The notes below the pieces were generated by a model, which saw only the letters and a program-made list of their open reading frames with translations, ran no database searches and had not been told where the DNA came from. From Candidatus Omnitrophota bacterium (GTDB taxonomy: Bacteria; Omnitrophota; Gorgyraeia; Gygaellales; Profunditerraquicolaceae), in assembly GCA_028687205.1 (NCBI GenBank), contig JAQUAP010000002.1, positions 1-45,685 of the forward strand: DNA of 45,685 bases, in the 5' to 3' direction. Every line of letters begins with the position of its first letter. Position 1 is the stretch's first letter. Shown here piece after piece: positions 14,444 to 23,200 of this stretch. Position numbers and translations under genes: made by a program.

Positions 14444-15738
14444 GCCCTCTTTCTTCCTATGCCGATATAAGCAAACCCTAACTTGCGTAAAACTTGCGGG
14501 TCATAGAGGTTACGCCCGTCAATAATCAGCGGCCGCTTAAGTAATTTCTTGATTTTAACAAAATCCAATTCCTTGAACTCATCCCATTCCGTAGCGATAA
14601 AAAGGCAATCTGCTGCCCGGCATACTGAATAAGCATCAGGGCAAACAGTAACCTTAGCTAATACCTTTTTAGCTTTATTGACTGCCTGCGGGTCATATAC
14701 CTTGATCCTGGCCCCTTCCTCTTGCAGCATCCTGATTAACCCTAAGGCCGGGGCATTGCGTAGATCATCGGTATTGGGCTTAAAAGCCAGGCCAAGGATA
14801 CCGATGGTCTTATCTTTGATGATCCAGAGCGCATCTTTTATTTTCTTGAGCGCGGAATGCAATTGCTCCTCATTGGCCCTGGCTACCGCTTTAAGTATTT
14901 TAAAATCATAACCTATCTTTTCAGAAATATGCACAAACGCATCCAGGTCTTTCGGAAAACATGAACCGCCATAGCCTATGCCCGCCTTCAAAAAGCTGGG
15001 GCCGATTCTTTTATCCAGCCCCATACCCTTGGCAACCTCTTCAACATCCGCGCCTACCTTATCGCAGATCTGGGAAACGGCATTGATAAAAGAAATCTTG
15101 GTGGCTAAAAAGGCGTTGGAGGCATGTTTGATTAACTCCGCGGATTTGATATTCGTAATTACCAGCGGCACCTTGAAAGGCCGGTATAATTCGACCAGTA
15201 AATCCCTGGCTTTCTTTGACTCTACCCCGATAACAATCCTGTCCGGATGCATAAAATCATCTATCGCCGAACCCTCCCTTAAGAACTCGGGGTTGGAAGC
15301 CACGTCAAATTTAGCCTTATCTTTAATATAATGCGCTATCGTATGCCTTACCCAATCCCCTGTCTCTACCGGCACCGTGGATTTCTCAACGATAAGCCGG
15401 TAGCCATGCATATTCACCGCGATACTGCGCGCGACATTCTCTATCCCCGTAAGGTCTGCTTCTCCGTTTTCTAAAGGAGGGGTGCCCACAGCGATAAAAA
15501 TTATTTCGGAAGACCTCACCGCCTCTTTAATGCTGGAAGTAAAAATAAGCCGTTTATTCTTAACATTGCGCGCGATTAATTCTTCCAATCCCGGCTCATA
15601 AATCGGGATTATCCCTTGTTTAAGCTTATTAATCTTCTTGATATCATTATCCGCGCAGATAACCTTATTGCCTAACTCGGAAAAACAGGCTCCGGTAACC
15701 AGTCCTACGTAACCGGAACCGATGATTGAGATTTTCAT
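14440..15738 (-). CDS. ugd: UDP-glucose 6-dehydrogenase
   Basis: A 432-residue dehydrogenase. The N-terminus is IIGSGYVGLVTGACFSELG, followed by IYEPGLEELI, VGTPP, STVPVETGD, NPEFLREGSAIDDF and the active-site Cys in GYGGSCFPKD, all matching the Ugd/TuaD group. It oxidises UDP-glucose to UDP-glucuronate. The product feeds the UDP-xylose synthase in the same operon. It lies 37 bases after lptD, so sugar activation and outer-membrane assembly are on one transcript. Confidence 0.93.
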   Translation of the reverse strand: MKISIIGSGYVGLVTGACFSELGNKVICADNDIKKINKLKQGIIPIYEPGLEELIARNVKNKRLIFTSSIKEAVRSSEIIFIAVGTPPLENGEADLTGIENVARSIAVNMHGYRLIVEKSTVPVETGDWVRHTIAHYIKDKAKFDVASNPEFLREGSAIDDFMHPDRIVIGVESKKARDLLVELYRPFKVPLVITNIKSAELIKHASNAFLATKISFINAVSQICDKVGADVEEVAKGMGLDKRIGPSFLKAGIGYGGSCFPKDLDAFVHISEKIGYDFKILKAVARANEEQLHSALKKIKDALWIIKDKTIGILGLAFKPNTDDLRNAPALGLIRMLQEEGARIKVYDPQAVNKAKKVLAKVTVCPDAYSVCRAADCLFIATEWDEFKELDFVKIKKLLKRPLIIDGRNLYDPQVLRKLGFAYIGIGRKRA

Positions 15739-15775
15739 AACGACCTCTTGATTTTTAAGGTTTTAATGACTACTC

Positions 15776-18049
15776 TTAACTTGTATTAGGCTTATTATAG
15801 CTCTGATTAATGTTAAACTCATTCTCCGGGAAGGCCTTCAGCCTAAAAACGAAATAGATGGTGTTGCCATGATGCTTCCTGATATCATACGTAAACTCCA
15901 TGTCCCAGCAATGCAGGTTCCTGGCAATCGTAAACTGCTGCTCAAGCGAACCCTGGTCTGTGAAAACATTTGGATAAACCGATGTATCCGTAAAACCTTT
16001 CAAATTATACCTTTGGTATATGGAAAATTTCCATTTCGGGTTAATGCGCCATTTAAAGCTCGCGGTTACCTGGCTTTGGCCTTTTCTTTGATAGCGTTGG
16101 CCTATCCCGAATGAACGCTCCGGAGCAAAATCAAAGTTAACATCATAATTGACATTGGTAAAATGATGGTAATTAGCATAGTCGCTGTCAGTAGGCGCTC
16201 CGGAAAGTTTATAGGTGGCATTTCCTTCCATCCTGAGCCAGGCATAGGGAAGAATTTTCCATTTTAAAAACACGTCTGAAAAGTCGGCTCCGGTTTTAAA
16301 CTTACTGGAGCTATCGGTCTGATTAACACCAATATTATTTATGTAGATAAGGTTCGTCGCATAAGTAATCCGGGGGGCAAAGGTATAAGCAGTGTTTATG
16401 TTAAGCTCTGCCAGGTCGATACTTGTCTCTTTGCCGCTTGCGTCTTTACGCTTAGTCTGCAGTTTGTTTGTCAGCCCTAAAGAAACGGCATTGCTGGAAG
16501 TAAGCCGATCTACGCTATCTATCTGTTTTAATTTATAAACGGAGACCGTTGGTTCAGGGTTGTAGGAATAGTCGATAGTAGGAGTAATTACGTGCCTTAG
16601 ACGGTCCAAATTCAAGCCCAGGAAATCCGTTTTCACGTCAAAGACACGGTAAAACTTAGTGCTTACACTGGCTCCGAAATAAAATGTCGTCCTGCCCGGC
16701 AGGTTAGAATCCGTCGCGCTCTTATCATAAATAGTCTCCCTGACTTTGACAAAAGGACTGACGCTAAGAAATGCTACCTTCAGGGGGAGAGAAATTTTAT
16801 TCGTACTATCCAGCCGGCTAACGGTCAGGTCATCAGGCGTTTGCGGAGCGGTGACGTCTTTTTTATTAAAAGTGGTAAAGGTGCTATCACTGTCAAAATA
16901 AAAGGGCGAATCTCCCAATTGAAGCTCGGGCATAACATATTTTATCTCAGGCATTTTATCCAGCTGGTCAAACCAGTGATTAGTGCGCTTCTGCAGCAGG
17001 ACATCAATGCTGGAATACGAAAAACTATGGTGAAACAAACCGTAGGTTGACGGATTAGAGTCTTTTTCGTATTCCCTGTAGAAAAAATCCTTAAGGATGT
17101 TAGTATTGGGGTCGGCAAATTTCGTTATTTCATCCCTGATTTTATATACTTCAGCGACAAAATTTGTCTTACTGTCAATATCCCATTTATGGCGTAAACG
17201 GAAAAAATACCTTTGATACGAACCGCGCTTATCCGTGTATTTACCGTCGGGAGGCTTTTCGTCGGTAAAATAAAATTTAAAATCTCCGCTGCCCACCGGC
17301 GTCTTGGCATAGTTAAGCCCGAACCCTTCGGACCAGCCTAACCTGGTGCGAAAGTCTAAATAACCCCGGCCATCGATATTTTCAGCCAGGTTCATTGTCC
17401 ATTCGCTAAGCAGGTAATAACCCCAGTCTTTGCGTTTTCCGGGAAGGACGCTCACGTGCATAAGCGGTTTCTCAAAGAACTGGTTAAAACGCGCTAAATA
17501 CATAAGCGGCACCGGGCCGAGGTACAGGTAATCATCCCTGGTCTGAATCTTCTCTTTAGGGATAATATTGATCTGCTTGGAGCTAACGCGGTAATGCGGC
17601 CGGTCAAAACTGCAGGTAGAGGCATACCCATAGTGGGCGATGATTTCCTTGCCGCCTTCTTTGTCAACCGTCCTGGCTTTTCCGAAAAAAGGACTGGACC
17701 TGAATTGCGCATCGACGATAGTGCCGACCTTGGTCTGAAAATTATAAATTAACTTCTCGCCCTCAACGATACCTTTTTTATCTTCCAGCCTGGCATGGCC
17801 GGAGGCTATGCCTTCTTTAGTCTGGGTATTCACGGTCAGCTTCTGGCAGGTAAGCCTGGTATCTCCCGAGATAATCTCTACGTTCCCCGAAGCGGTTACC
17901 TCCTGGGCATCGGCGGAATATTCCACGCTATCGCCGTTAATGATCAATGGCTGGGATTTTGCGCCGGCTTTGACGAGCTCCTCGGCGTAGGAGACAGAGG
18001 CGCAAGACAATACTAAAATAAAACCTAAGCAGGATAATCTTTTCAGCAT
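15776..18049 (-). CDS. lptD: LPS-assembly outer-membrane protein LptD (OstA)
   Basis: A 757-residue protein with a signal peptide (about residues 1-22, ending SYA). An OstA/LptA-like beta-jellyroll spans about 30-130 (INGDSVEYSADAQEVTASG, GDTRLTCQKLTVNT). A long C-terminal part has alternating, aromatic-rich strands expected of a barrel. LptD inserts LPS into the outer leaflet of the outer membrane, so the organism has an LPS-bearing outer membrane. The start codon directly abuts the stop of the transaldolase gene. Only a single Cys is evident in the mature part near the jellyroll-barrel junction (YASTCSF) and another near the C-terminus (HCWDM), so the disulfide pattern differs from E. coli. 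Confidence 0.9.
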   Translation of the reverse strand: MLKRLSCLGFILVLSCASVSYAEELVKAGAKSQPLIINGDSVEYSADAQEVTASGNVEIISGDTRLTCQKLTVNTQTKEGIASGHARLEDKKGIVEGEKLIYNFQTKVGTIVDAQFRSSPFFGKARTVDKEGGKEIIAHYGYASTCSFDRPHYRVSSKQINIIPKEKIQTRDDYLYLGPVPLMYLARFNQFFEKPLMHVSVLPGKRKDWGYYLLSEWTMNLAENIDGRGYLDFRTRLGWSEGFGLNYAKTPVGSGDFKFYFTDEKPPDGKYTDKRGSYQRYFFRLRHKWDIDSKTNFVAEVYKIRDEITKFADPNTNILKDFFYREYEKDSNPSTYGLFHHSFSYSSIDVLLQKRTNHWFDQLDKMPEIKYVMPELQLGDSPFYFDSDSTFTTFNKKDVTAPQTPDDLTVSRLDSTNKISLPLKVAFLSVSPFVKVRETIYDKSATDSNLPGRTTFYFGASVSTKFYRVFDVKTDFLGLNLDRLRHVITPTIDYSYNPEPTVSVYKLKQIDSVDRLTSSNAVSLGLTNKLQTKRKDASGKETSIDLAELNINTAYTFAPRITYATNLIYINNIGVNQTDSSSKFKTGADFSDVFLKWKILPYAWLRMEGNATYKLSGAPTDSDYANYHHFTNVNYDVNFDFAPERSFGIGQRYQRKGQSQVTASFKWRINPKWKFSIYQRYNLKGFTDTSVYPNVFTDQGSLEQQFTIARNLHCWDMEFTYDIRKHHGNTIYFVFRLKAFPENEFNINQSYNKPNTS

Positions 18050-18694
18050 CTATTTCGGTATCTTTTTATAGTCCTCGATAAACCTCTGTATCCCTATATC
18101 CGTAAGCGGATGTTTTATTAATTGCTCAATTACCTTAAAAGGGATGGTGGCTATATCAGCTCCGATAAGCGCGGCTTCCAGCACATGCACGGGATTACGC
18201 ACCGACGCTACGATAATCTCGGTCTTAAAAGCATAATTATTATAGATGGTTTTAATCTGCCGGATTAAATCCATGCCTGGCTGGCTGATATCGTCTAACC
18301 TGCCGATAAAAGGAGAAACATAATCTGCTCCGGCCTTGGCTACCAGTAGCGCCTGGTTGGCTGAAAAACAGAGGGTAACATTTGTCTTTACGCCTTCCTT
18401 CGCTAAAACCCTGACTGCCCTTATCCCCTCTTTAGTCAGCGGTATCTTGACCACGATGTTTTTGGCAATGCGGCTCAAGTCCCGCGCTTCCTTAACCATG
18501 CCGTCCGCGTCAAGGCTGATTGCTTCCGCGCTTACGGGCCCGGAGACGACGGAACAAATCTCCCGCAATAATTCGTTGGCCGGCCGGCTTTCCCTCGCTA
18601 CTAAAGAGGGATTGGTGGTTACCCCGTCTATTACTCCGAGGCTGACCGCCTCCTTTATCTCTTTAATGTTCGCGGTATCAATAAATATCTTCAT
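18050..18694 (-). CDS. Small transaldolase / fructose-6-phosphate aldolase family
   Basis: A 214-residue TIM-barrel enzyme: MKIFIDTANIKEIKEA, GVTTNPSLVARE, the Schiff-base lysine in NIVVKIPLT, VTLCFSANQALLVAKAGADYVSPFIGRLDD. This is the TalC/MipB/FSA group. Either transaldolase (sedoheptulose-7-P + GAP exchange) or fructose-6-P aldolase activity is possible; one residue difference in the family decides it and I cannot assign it with certainty. It connects pentose and hexose phosphates and sits between the ROK kinase and lptD. Confidence 0.92.
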   Translation of the reverse strand: MKIFIDTANIKEIKEAVSLGVIDGVTTNPSLVARESRPANELLREICSVVSGPVSAEAISLDADGMVKEARDLSRIAKNIVVKIPLTKEGIRAVRVLAKEGVKTNVTLCFSANQALLVAKAGADYVSPFIGRLDDISQPGMDLIRQIKTIYNNYAFKTEIIVASVRNPVHVLEAALIGADIATIPFKVIEQLIKHPLTDIGIQRFIEDYKKIPK

Positions 18695-19615
18695 TTATAA
18701 ACCTTCCTTTACCATTATCGCAGCGCCGATTAAACCTGCTTCATTTCCCAGTTTTGCCTTGAATATCTTTACATGCCCGGCCTGCACGCTCATAGCCTGG
18801 TCTTTAAGGGCCTGCTTTATACTCTCAAATAATACATTACCCGCTCCGGCAACCCCTCCTCCGATAACGATAGCATCCAGGTTCAACAGGTTTACCACTC
18901 CTGCCAGCGCGAAGCCCAAATGGCCGCCTGTTTTACGCCAGACAGCTATTGCCAGCCTGTTGCGCTTTATGGCCAGCCAGCTTAATTCTTCAAGCGTAAT
19001 ACTGCGCTTAAAAGTTTTCCTTGCCTCCTTAATGATCCTCTGGTTGCCGACATAGGCCTCTAAACATCCCAGGGCCCCGCAATTGCAGGGCGCGCCTTTC
19101 TCGTTTATCGGCAGGTGCCCTATTTCGCCGGCGGCGTTATTAAAACCCCGGTAGAGTTTATTGTTAATAATAATCCCCCCGCCTATCCCGGTGCCTAATG
19201 TCATACACAAAACATTACGGTAGCCTTTTGCCGCCCCCAGCTTATGCTCGGCCAGGGTCATTAGCTTGGCGTCATTATCCAGGTAGACCGCCAGGCTGAG
19301 TTTTTTTCTTAAAATATCCCTTAAAGCCACTTCTTTCCATCCGGGGATATTGGGGAAAAAATGGACTATTCCCCTCTTGGCGTCTATCGGCCCGGGCAGG
19401 CCCAGCCCCACGCCCAGGATCTGCGCTTTACTCAAGGCATTATATTTAATAAACCTGTTGACAGAATGCACAATCCCCTGGATGAGGTCATCCTTTTCCA
19501 TAAAAGAGCGCGTGCTTAAAATTTCCCTATCTTTTATTTTGTAATTTAGGTCCAGGAGGGCGACTTTCAGGTTGGTGCCGCCTAAGTCAATACAAATAAT
19601 AAATTTCTTGGCCAT
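18695..19615 (-). CDS. ROK family sugar kinase (glucokinase-like)
   Basis: A 306-residue ROK protein without the HTH of ROK repressors, so an enzyme. It has the ATP-binding motif IDLGGTNLKVALLD, DNDAKLMTLAEH, the catalytic region GTGIGGGIIINNKLYRG, EIGHLPI, and the zinc-binding CNCGALGCLE. It probably phosphorylates glucose or a related hexose or N-acetylhexosamine. It is the first gene of the run with transaldolase, lptD and the nucleotide-sugar enzymes, and could supply the hexose phosphate behind UDP-glucose. The sugar specificity cannot be read from sequence here. Confidence 0.9.
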   Translation of the reverse strand: MAKKFIICIDLGGTNLKVALLDLNYKIKDREILSTRSFMEKDDLIQGIVHSVNRFIKYNALSKAQILGVGLGLPGPIDAKRGIVHFFPNIPGWKEVALRDILRKKLSLAVYLDNDAKLMTLAEHKLGAAKGYRNVLCMTLGTGIGGGIIINNKLYRGFNNAAGEIGHLPINEKGAPCNCGALGCLEAYVGNQRIIKEARKTFKRSITLEELSWLAIKRNRLAIAVWRKTGGHLGFALAGVVNLLNLDAIVIGGGVAGAGNVLFESIKQALKDQAMSVQAGHVKIFKAKLGNEAGLIGAAIMVKEGL

Positions 19616-19639
19616 ATTGAAGAGTATTTTATATCAAAA

Positions 19640-19667
19640 ATTATAGAATAACAAGCCCTTACGCCAA
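19640..19667 (-). promoter_or_regulatory. sigma-70 promoter for the ROK-lptD-ugd operon
   Basis: On the minus strand TTGGCG (19662-19667) and a perfect TATAAT (19640-19645) are 16 bases apart, 25 bases before the ROK start. A second AT-rich -10-like TATAAA lies nearer the gene. Confidence 0.55.
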
Positions 19668-19727
19668 ATATTCAGTTAGGTTAGCATAAAAATCTAAAAG
19701 CTACAAGGGATATTCTTAAAAGATTGG

Positions 19728-20723
19728 CTATTTTGCCGTATACGCGCAGACTTTATTCCTGCCTGTCTGCTTGGCTGTGTATAAGGCTTTATCCGCGGAT
19801 TCAATAAGCTTTTCTATTGTTTCGCCGTCACCGGGGAAAGTAGCTATGCCTATGCTGATGGTGACTTTTAATTCTTCGTCATATACCCTGATATTTTTTG
19901 TTTCTACGGCCTGCCTGAGGCGCTCGGCGGCAAAACGCGCCTGTTCCTTATCCGTTTCAACCAGGATAATGGATAATTCCTCCCCCCCATACCTGCCTAC
20001 AAAATCAATCTGCCGGATAGTCTCTTTGATGGTCCTGGAGACCTCCCGCAATATGGCATCGCCTACTAAATGCCCGTATTTATCGTTAAATTCCTTGAAT
20101 TTGTCTATATCAACCATAAGAAAAGAAAACCTGTATTTAAATTTTTTAGAACGGTTTAGTTCTTCCCTGAACCGGTCAAGAAAATGCCTGCGGCTGAATA
20201 ATTGCGTCAGGCTGTCGGTAATCGCTAATTCCTGCATTTTTTTATAGAGGAGCACTCTCTTGAGCCCGATTAAAAACTGCTGGGCGAGTATCTGAAACCT
20301 ATCCTTATCCTCGGCGTTGATTTCACTGGCGATTAAATAACCGATGGTATCCTGCTGGATAACTAAAGGAAAGACAGTGCTCTCCTTATATGGAGACAAA
20401 TCGATATCCTTATCCAGGAACCGGCAGTCCCCTATTTTTAGATAGTCGTTTATGCGCTCCCGAAAGATAGCGAATATCTTTTTTTCATCCAGCGTCTTAC
20501 AGATATCCTTGGTTATGTTATAAAGCGCTATGGTTTCATTAACTGTCCCCTCGATAGCCAGGTTATCTTTTTTAAGCCCGGATTTTTCTTCCAGCAGTAT
20601 CGCGTATTCGGATTCCAGGTTTTTCAAGTTGCCCTCTTTTTTAAGCAAGGACTCCCCCAGCGCCTTTTTTAAAGCCAGGGCGGCTAAAATAGTCAAGAGG
20701 ATAAGCGCCCCTAGGTACAACAT
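19728..20723 (-). CDS. Membrane-anchored diguanylate cyclase (GGDEF) with degenerate GAF-like sensor
   Basis: A 331-residue protein: one N-terminal membrane helix (about residues 2-18), a coiled coil, a poorly conserved region that may be a GAF-type fold (about 65-165), and a GGDEF domain. The active-site loop is YGGEEL, with Leu where Phe is usual; this change is often tolerated. An I-site RxxD (RQID) lies upstream, so product inhibition is likely. It follows a second GGDEF gene with a 13-base overlap. Confidence 0.88.
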   Translation of the reverse strand: MLYLGALILLTILAALALKKALGESLLKKEGNLKNLESEYAILLEEKSGLKKDNLAIEGTVNETIALYNITKDICKTLDEKKIFAIFRERINDYLKIGDCRFLDKDIDLSPYKESTVFPLVIQQDTIGYLIASEINAEDKDRFQILAQQFLIGLKRVLLYKKMQELAITDSLTQLFSRRHFLDRFREELNRSKKFKYRFSFLMVDIDKFKEFNDKYGHLVGDAILREVSRTIKETIRQIDFVGRYGGEELSIILVETDKEQARFAAERLRQAVETKNIRVYDEELKVTISIGIATFPGDGETIEKLIESADKALYTAKQTGRNKVCAYTAK

Positions 20724-22012
20724 ACCCGGTTCCTTCCTTTTTGCTTGGCCTTATACATCGCCTTATCTGCCCGCTGGATTAATTCATCTTCCTCGGCAGC
20801 GTCAGCCGGCAAGTTAGCTACGCCTATGGATACAGTGATATGGCTTTCCTCGCGGCGCAAGATTATCTCTTCTTCCTCTATCCTGTGGCGCAGGGCCTCC
20901 GCGACGCTGACTGCGCTGTTCTTATCCATACCGGTGATAATAACGCAGAATTCCTCTCCTCCAAAACGGCTGATGATGGGATTAAAATTACTTAAGGAGT
21001 TGGTGATAATCTGGCTTACCTTTTTTAGCACGATGTCGCCGGCGGTATGCCCGAATTTATCGTTATAATTTTTGAATAAATCGATATCCAGCATCAACAG
21101 GGATAGGGGCATCTTCTGCCGGATAGCCCGCTTGCATTCCTCTTTCAGGCGTTCGCTAAAGTAACCCTTGGTATAAAGCGTAGTCAACGCGTCATGTATG
21201 GCCAGGTCCTGCGTCCTTTTAAAAAGCTCGCTATTCTCTAAAGCCACCGCCCCTAAATCAGCGACGGAAACCAGGAACCTTAAATCATCCTGGGAGTAAA
21301 AATACCTGGCTGTATTATCCAGCCGGATAACGCCTAAAAATTTATTTTCGCTGGTAAATGGCGCGGCGATAAGCGAGGAAACAGGCCGGGCGTCCTGAAG
21401 CCTTAATTTTTCGGAGTCAAAACGAAAATCATTATTAATATCTTCGACTAACAAAGGGCTGGTATGCCTTAATACCCATAAATCAAAGATATTGCCTTCT
21501 TTAGCTTTTATCACCAGTTGCGGGTCCTCTCTCTTAGCCTTAAAGAGCAAGAGCTTCTGGGTCTGGTTATCCACCAGGTATAAAACACAGACCCCCCGGT
21601 TATTGGCGATAAGCGAAAACGCTTCCGAGGCAAACGTATCCGCCACTACATCCAGATCCAGGCTTTGGTTTATCCCTTCAAGTATCCTCTTTAAACTGTT
21701 GTAGCGCCTGTACTTTTCTTTCAGGGCAAGATTATTTTTGTGTTCTTTGGAATATTCTACGCTTAAGAGATTAAATTTTTCCCGGAGTTCCTGGGCGCGC
21801 GAATCAAAAGCATAGTTTGCGGCGGAATTTTTTCTCAAAATACAAATGACCGTAACGCTGTTAAGCAGGTAGAATAAAAAAAGATACTTCAGGTTATGCG
21901 GGCTGATGAACCTGGCAAGATTTAAGGGAAGGATAAAATAAAGGAGCAGGATTAAAAAAACGCCGGCAGTTACCTTTAAGGGAAAACTTCTCCCTAAGGA
22001 AGGATTGGCCAT
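20711..22012 (-). CDS. Membrane GAF-GGDEF diguanylate cyclase
   Basis: A 433-residue protein with two N-terminal membrane helices (about 13-32 and 40-58), a coiled coil, a GAF domain (about 105-275) and a C-terminal GGDEF domain with intact FGGEEF. The usual RxxD I-site is replaced (NFNP), so feedback inhibition by c-di-GMP is probably absent, unlike the adjacent cyclase. Its start is 15 bases from the ABC ATPase stop. The pair may be two cyclases with different inputs and feedback. Confidence 0.9.
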   Translation of the reverse strand: MANPSLGRSFPLKVTAGVFLILLLYFILPLNLARFISPHNLKYLFLFYLLNSVTVICILRKNSAANYAFDSRAQELREKFNLLSVEYSKEHKNNLALKEKYRRYNSLKRILEGINQSLDLDVVADTFASEAFSLIANNRGVCVLYLVDNQTQKLLLFKAKREDPQLVIKAKEGNIFDLWVLRHTSPLLVEDINNDFRFDSEKLRLQDARPVSSLIAAPFTSENKFLGVIRLDNTARYFYSQDDLRFLVSVADLGAVALENSELFKRTQDLAIHDALTTLYTKGYFSERLKEECKRAIRQKMPLSLLMLDIDLFKNYNDKFGHTAGDIVLKKVSQIITNSLSNFNPIISRFGGEEFCVIITGMDKNSAVSVAEALRHRIEEEEIILRREESHITVSIGVANLPADAAEEDELIQRADKAMYKAKQKGRNRVCCT

Positions 22013-22027
22013 AGTAATATTTTTCCG

Positions 22028-23131
22028 CTAGACAATCGTATCTTCGCTGTCTTTATCAAAAAAATGGACCTTGCTCATATTAAAGACAAGTTCCATATCC
22101 TGATTGATCTTGGGGCGGTCATGCGCGCCTACGCGGGCGATAAAAGTGTGCTTTCCGGTGTTCAGGTAAAGGTAGACCTCCGAGCCCATCGGCTCATAAA
22201 CCTCGCAGTTAACCTTGACGATATTCTCCGGCGGCGCCTCGGAAACAAAAAGTTTATCATAGATGTCTTCGGAACGTATGCCAAAGATTACCTCTTTATC
22301 AACATAGGCGTTCATCTTCTGGCGCATATCGTCGACGAGCTTGACCTGGATCTTGCCTTCCTCAAAATAGAGCCGGCCGTCTTTCTTGATAATCTTACCT
22401 TTCATAAAATTCATCGGCGGAGAGCCGATAAAGCCGGCCACGAATTTATTCTTAGGATGGTCGTAGACGGTGATCGGGTCGGCAACCTGGTGCAGTATGC
22501 CGTCCTTCATTACCGCGATCCGGTCGCCCATCGTCATAGCCTCCACCTGGTCATGGGTAACATAGATTATGGTAGTCTGGAGCCTGATATGTAACTTGTG
22601 GATTTCGGTGCGCATCTGGACGCGCATCTTGGCATCCAGGTTGCTCAAGGGCTCATCGAATAAAAAGACCAGCGGTTTTCTCACAATCGCCCTGCCCACG
22701 GCTACGCGCTGGCGCTCGCCGCCGGAAAGCTCCCTGGGCCGGCGCTGCAATAATTTCTTTATGCCTAATACATCCGCGGCTTCATTCACCCTTTGGATGA
22801 TTTCGGATTTCGGTATGCGCCGCAGGCGCAGGCCAAAAGACATATTCTCAAACACGGTCATATGCGGATAAAGGGCGTAATTCTGGAAGACCATGGCAAT
22901 ATCCCTGTCTTTTGCCGGGACGTCATTAACCCGCTTATTGCCTATATAAATATCGCCTGAAGTTATCTCTTCCAGGCCCGCAACCATCCTTAGGGTTGTG
23001 GATTTTCCGCAGCCGGAAGGGCCGACCAGGACCATAAACTCCTTATTTTCAATCCCTATGTTTACATTATCTACTGCTTTAATATTACCCGGAAAAACCT
23101 TAGAGACATTGTTTAAACTGACCTGCGCCAT
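22028..23131 (-). CDS. ABC transporter ATP-binding protein, MalK/UgpC type
   Basis: A 367-residue ATPase: Walker A GPSGCGKSTT, Q-loop in FQNYALYPHMTV, signature LSGGERQRVAVGRA, Walker B FLFDEPLSNLDA, H-loop THDQ, then about 130 residues of OB/TOBE regulatory domain. It matches the CUT1 sugar-importer ATPases (MalK, UgpC, MsmX). No permease or binding protein lies nearby, so it may serve importers encoded elsewhere, as MsmX does in Bacillus. It has its own promoter. Confidence 0.92.
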   Translation of the reverse strand: MAQVSLNNVSKVFPGNIKAVDNVNIGIENKEFMVLVGPSGCGKSTTLRMVAGLEEITSGDIYIGNKRVNDVPAKDRDIAMVFQNYALYPHMTVFENMSFGLRLRRIPKSEIIQRVNEAADVLGIKKLLQRRPRELSGGERQRVAVGRAIVRKPLVFLFDEPLSNLDAKMRVQMRTEIHKLHIRLQTTIIYVTHDQVEAMTMGDRIAVMKDGILHQVADPITVYDHPKNKFVAGFIGSPPMNFMKGKIIKKDGRLYFEEGKIQVKLVDDMRQKMNAYVDKEVIFGIRSEDIYDKLFVSEAPPENIVKVNCEVYEPMGSEVYLYLNTGKHTFIARVGAHDRPKINQDMELVFNMSKVHFFDKDSEDTIV

Positions 23132-23171
23132 CTTTCTCCTTGTTGTGTCTGGCTAAGAACAACTTAGTATA

Positions 23172-23200
23172 ATTATATTAAATTTAACGCAGATAATCAA
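23172..23200 (-). promoter_or_regulatory. sigma-70 promoter for the ABC ATPase gene
   Basis: On the minus strand TTGATT (23195-23200, at the 3' end of accD) and a perfect TATAAT (23172-23177) are 17 bases apart. The start codon with its AAGGAG site follows about 40 bases on. Confidence 0.65.

Noticed and set aside
23132..23183. Riboswitch in the leader of the ABC ATPase gene
   Set aside because: The 52-base gap holds only a promoter and ribosome binding site; no structured aptamer is visible.
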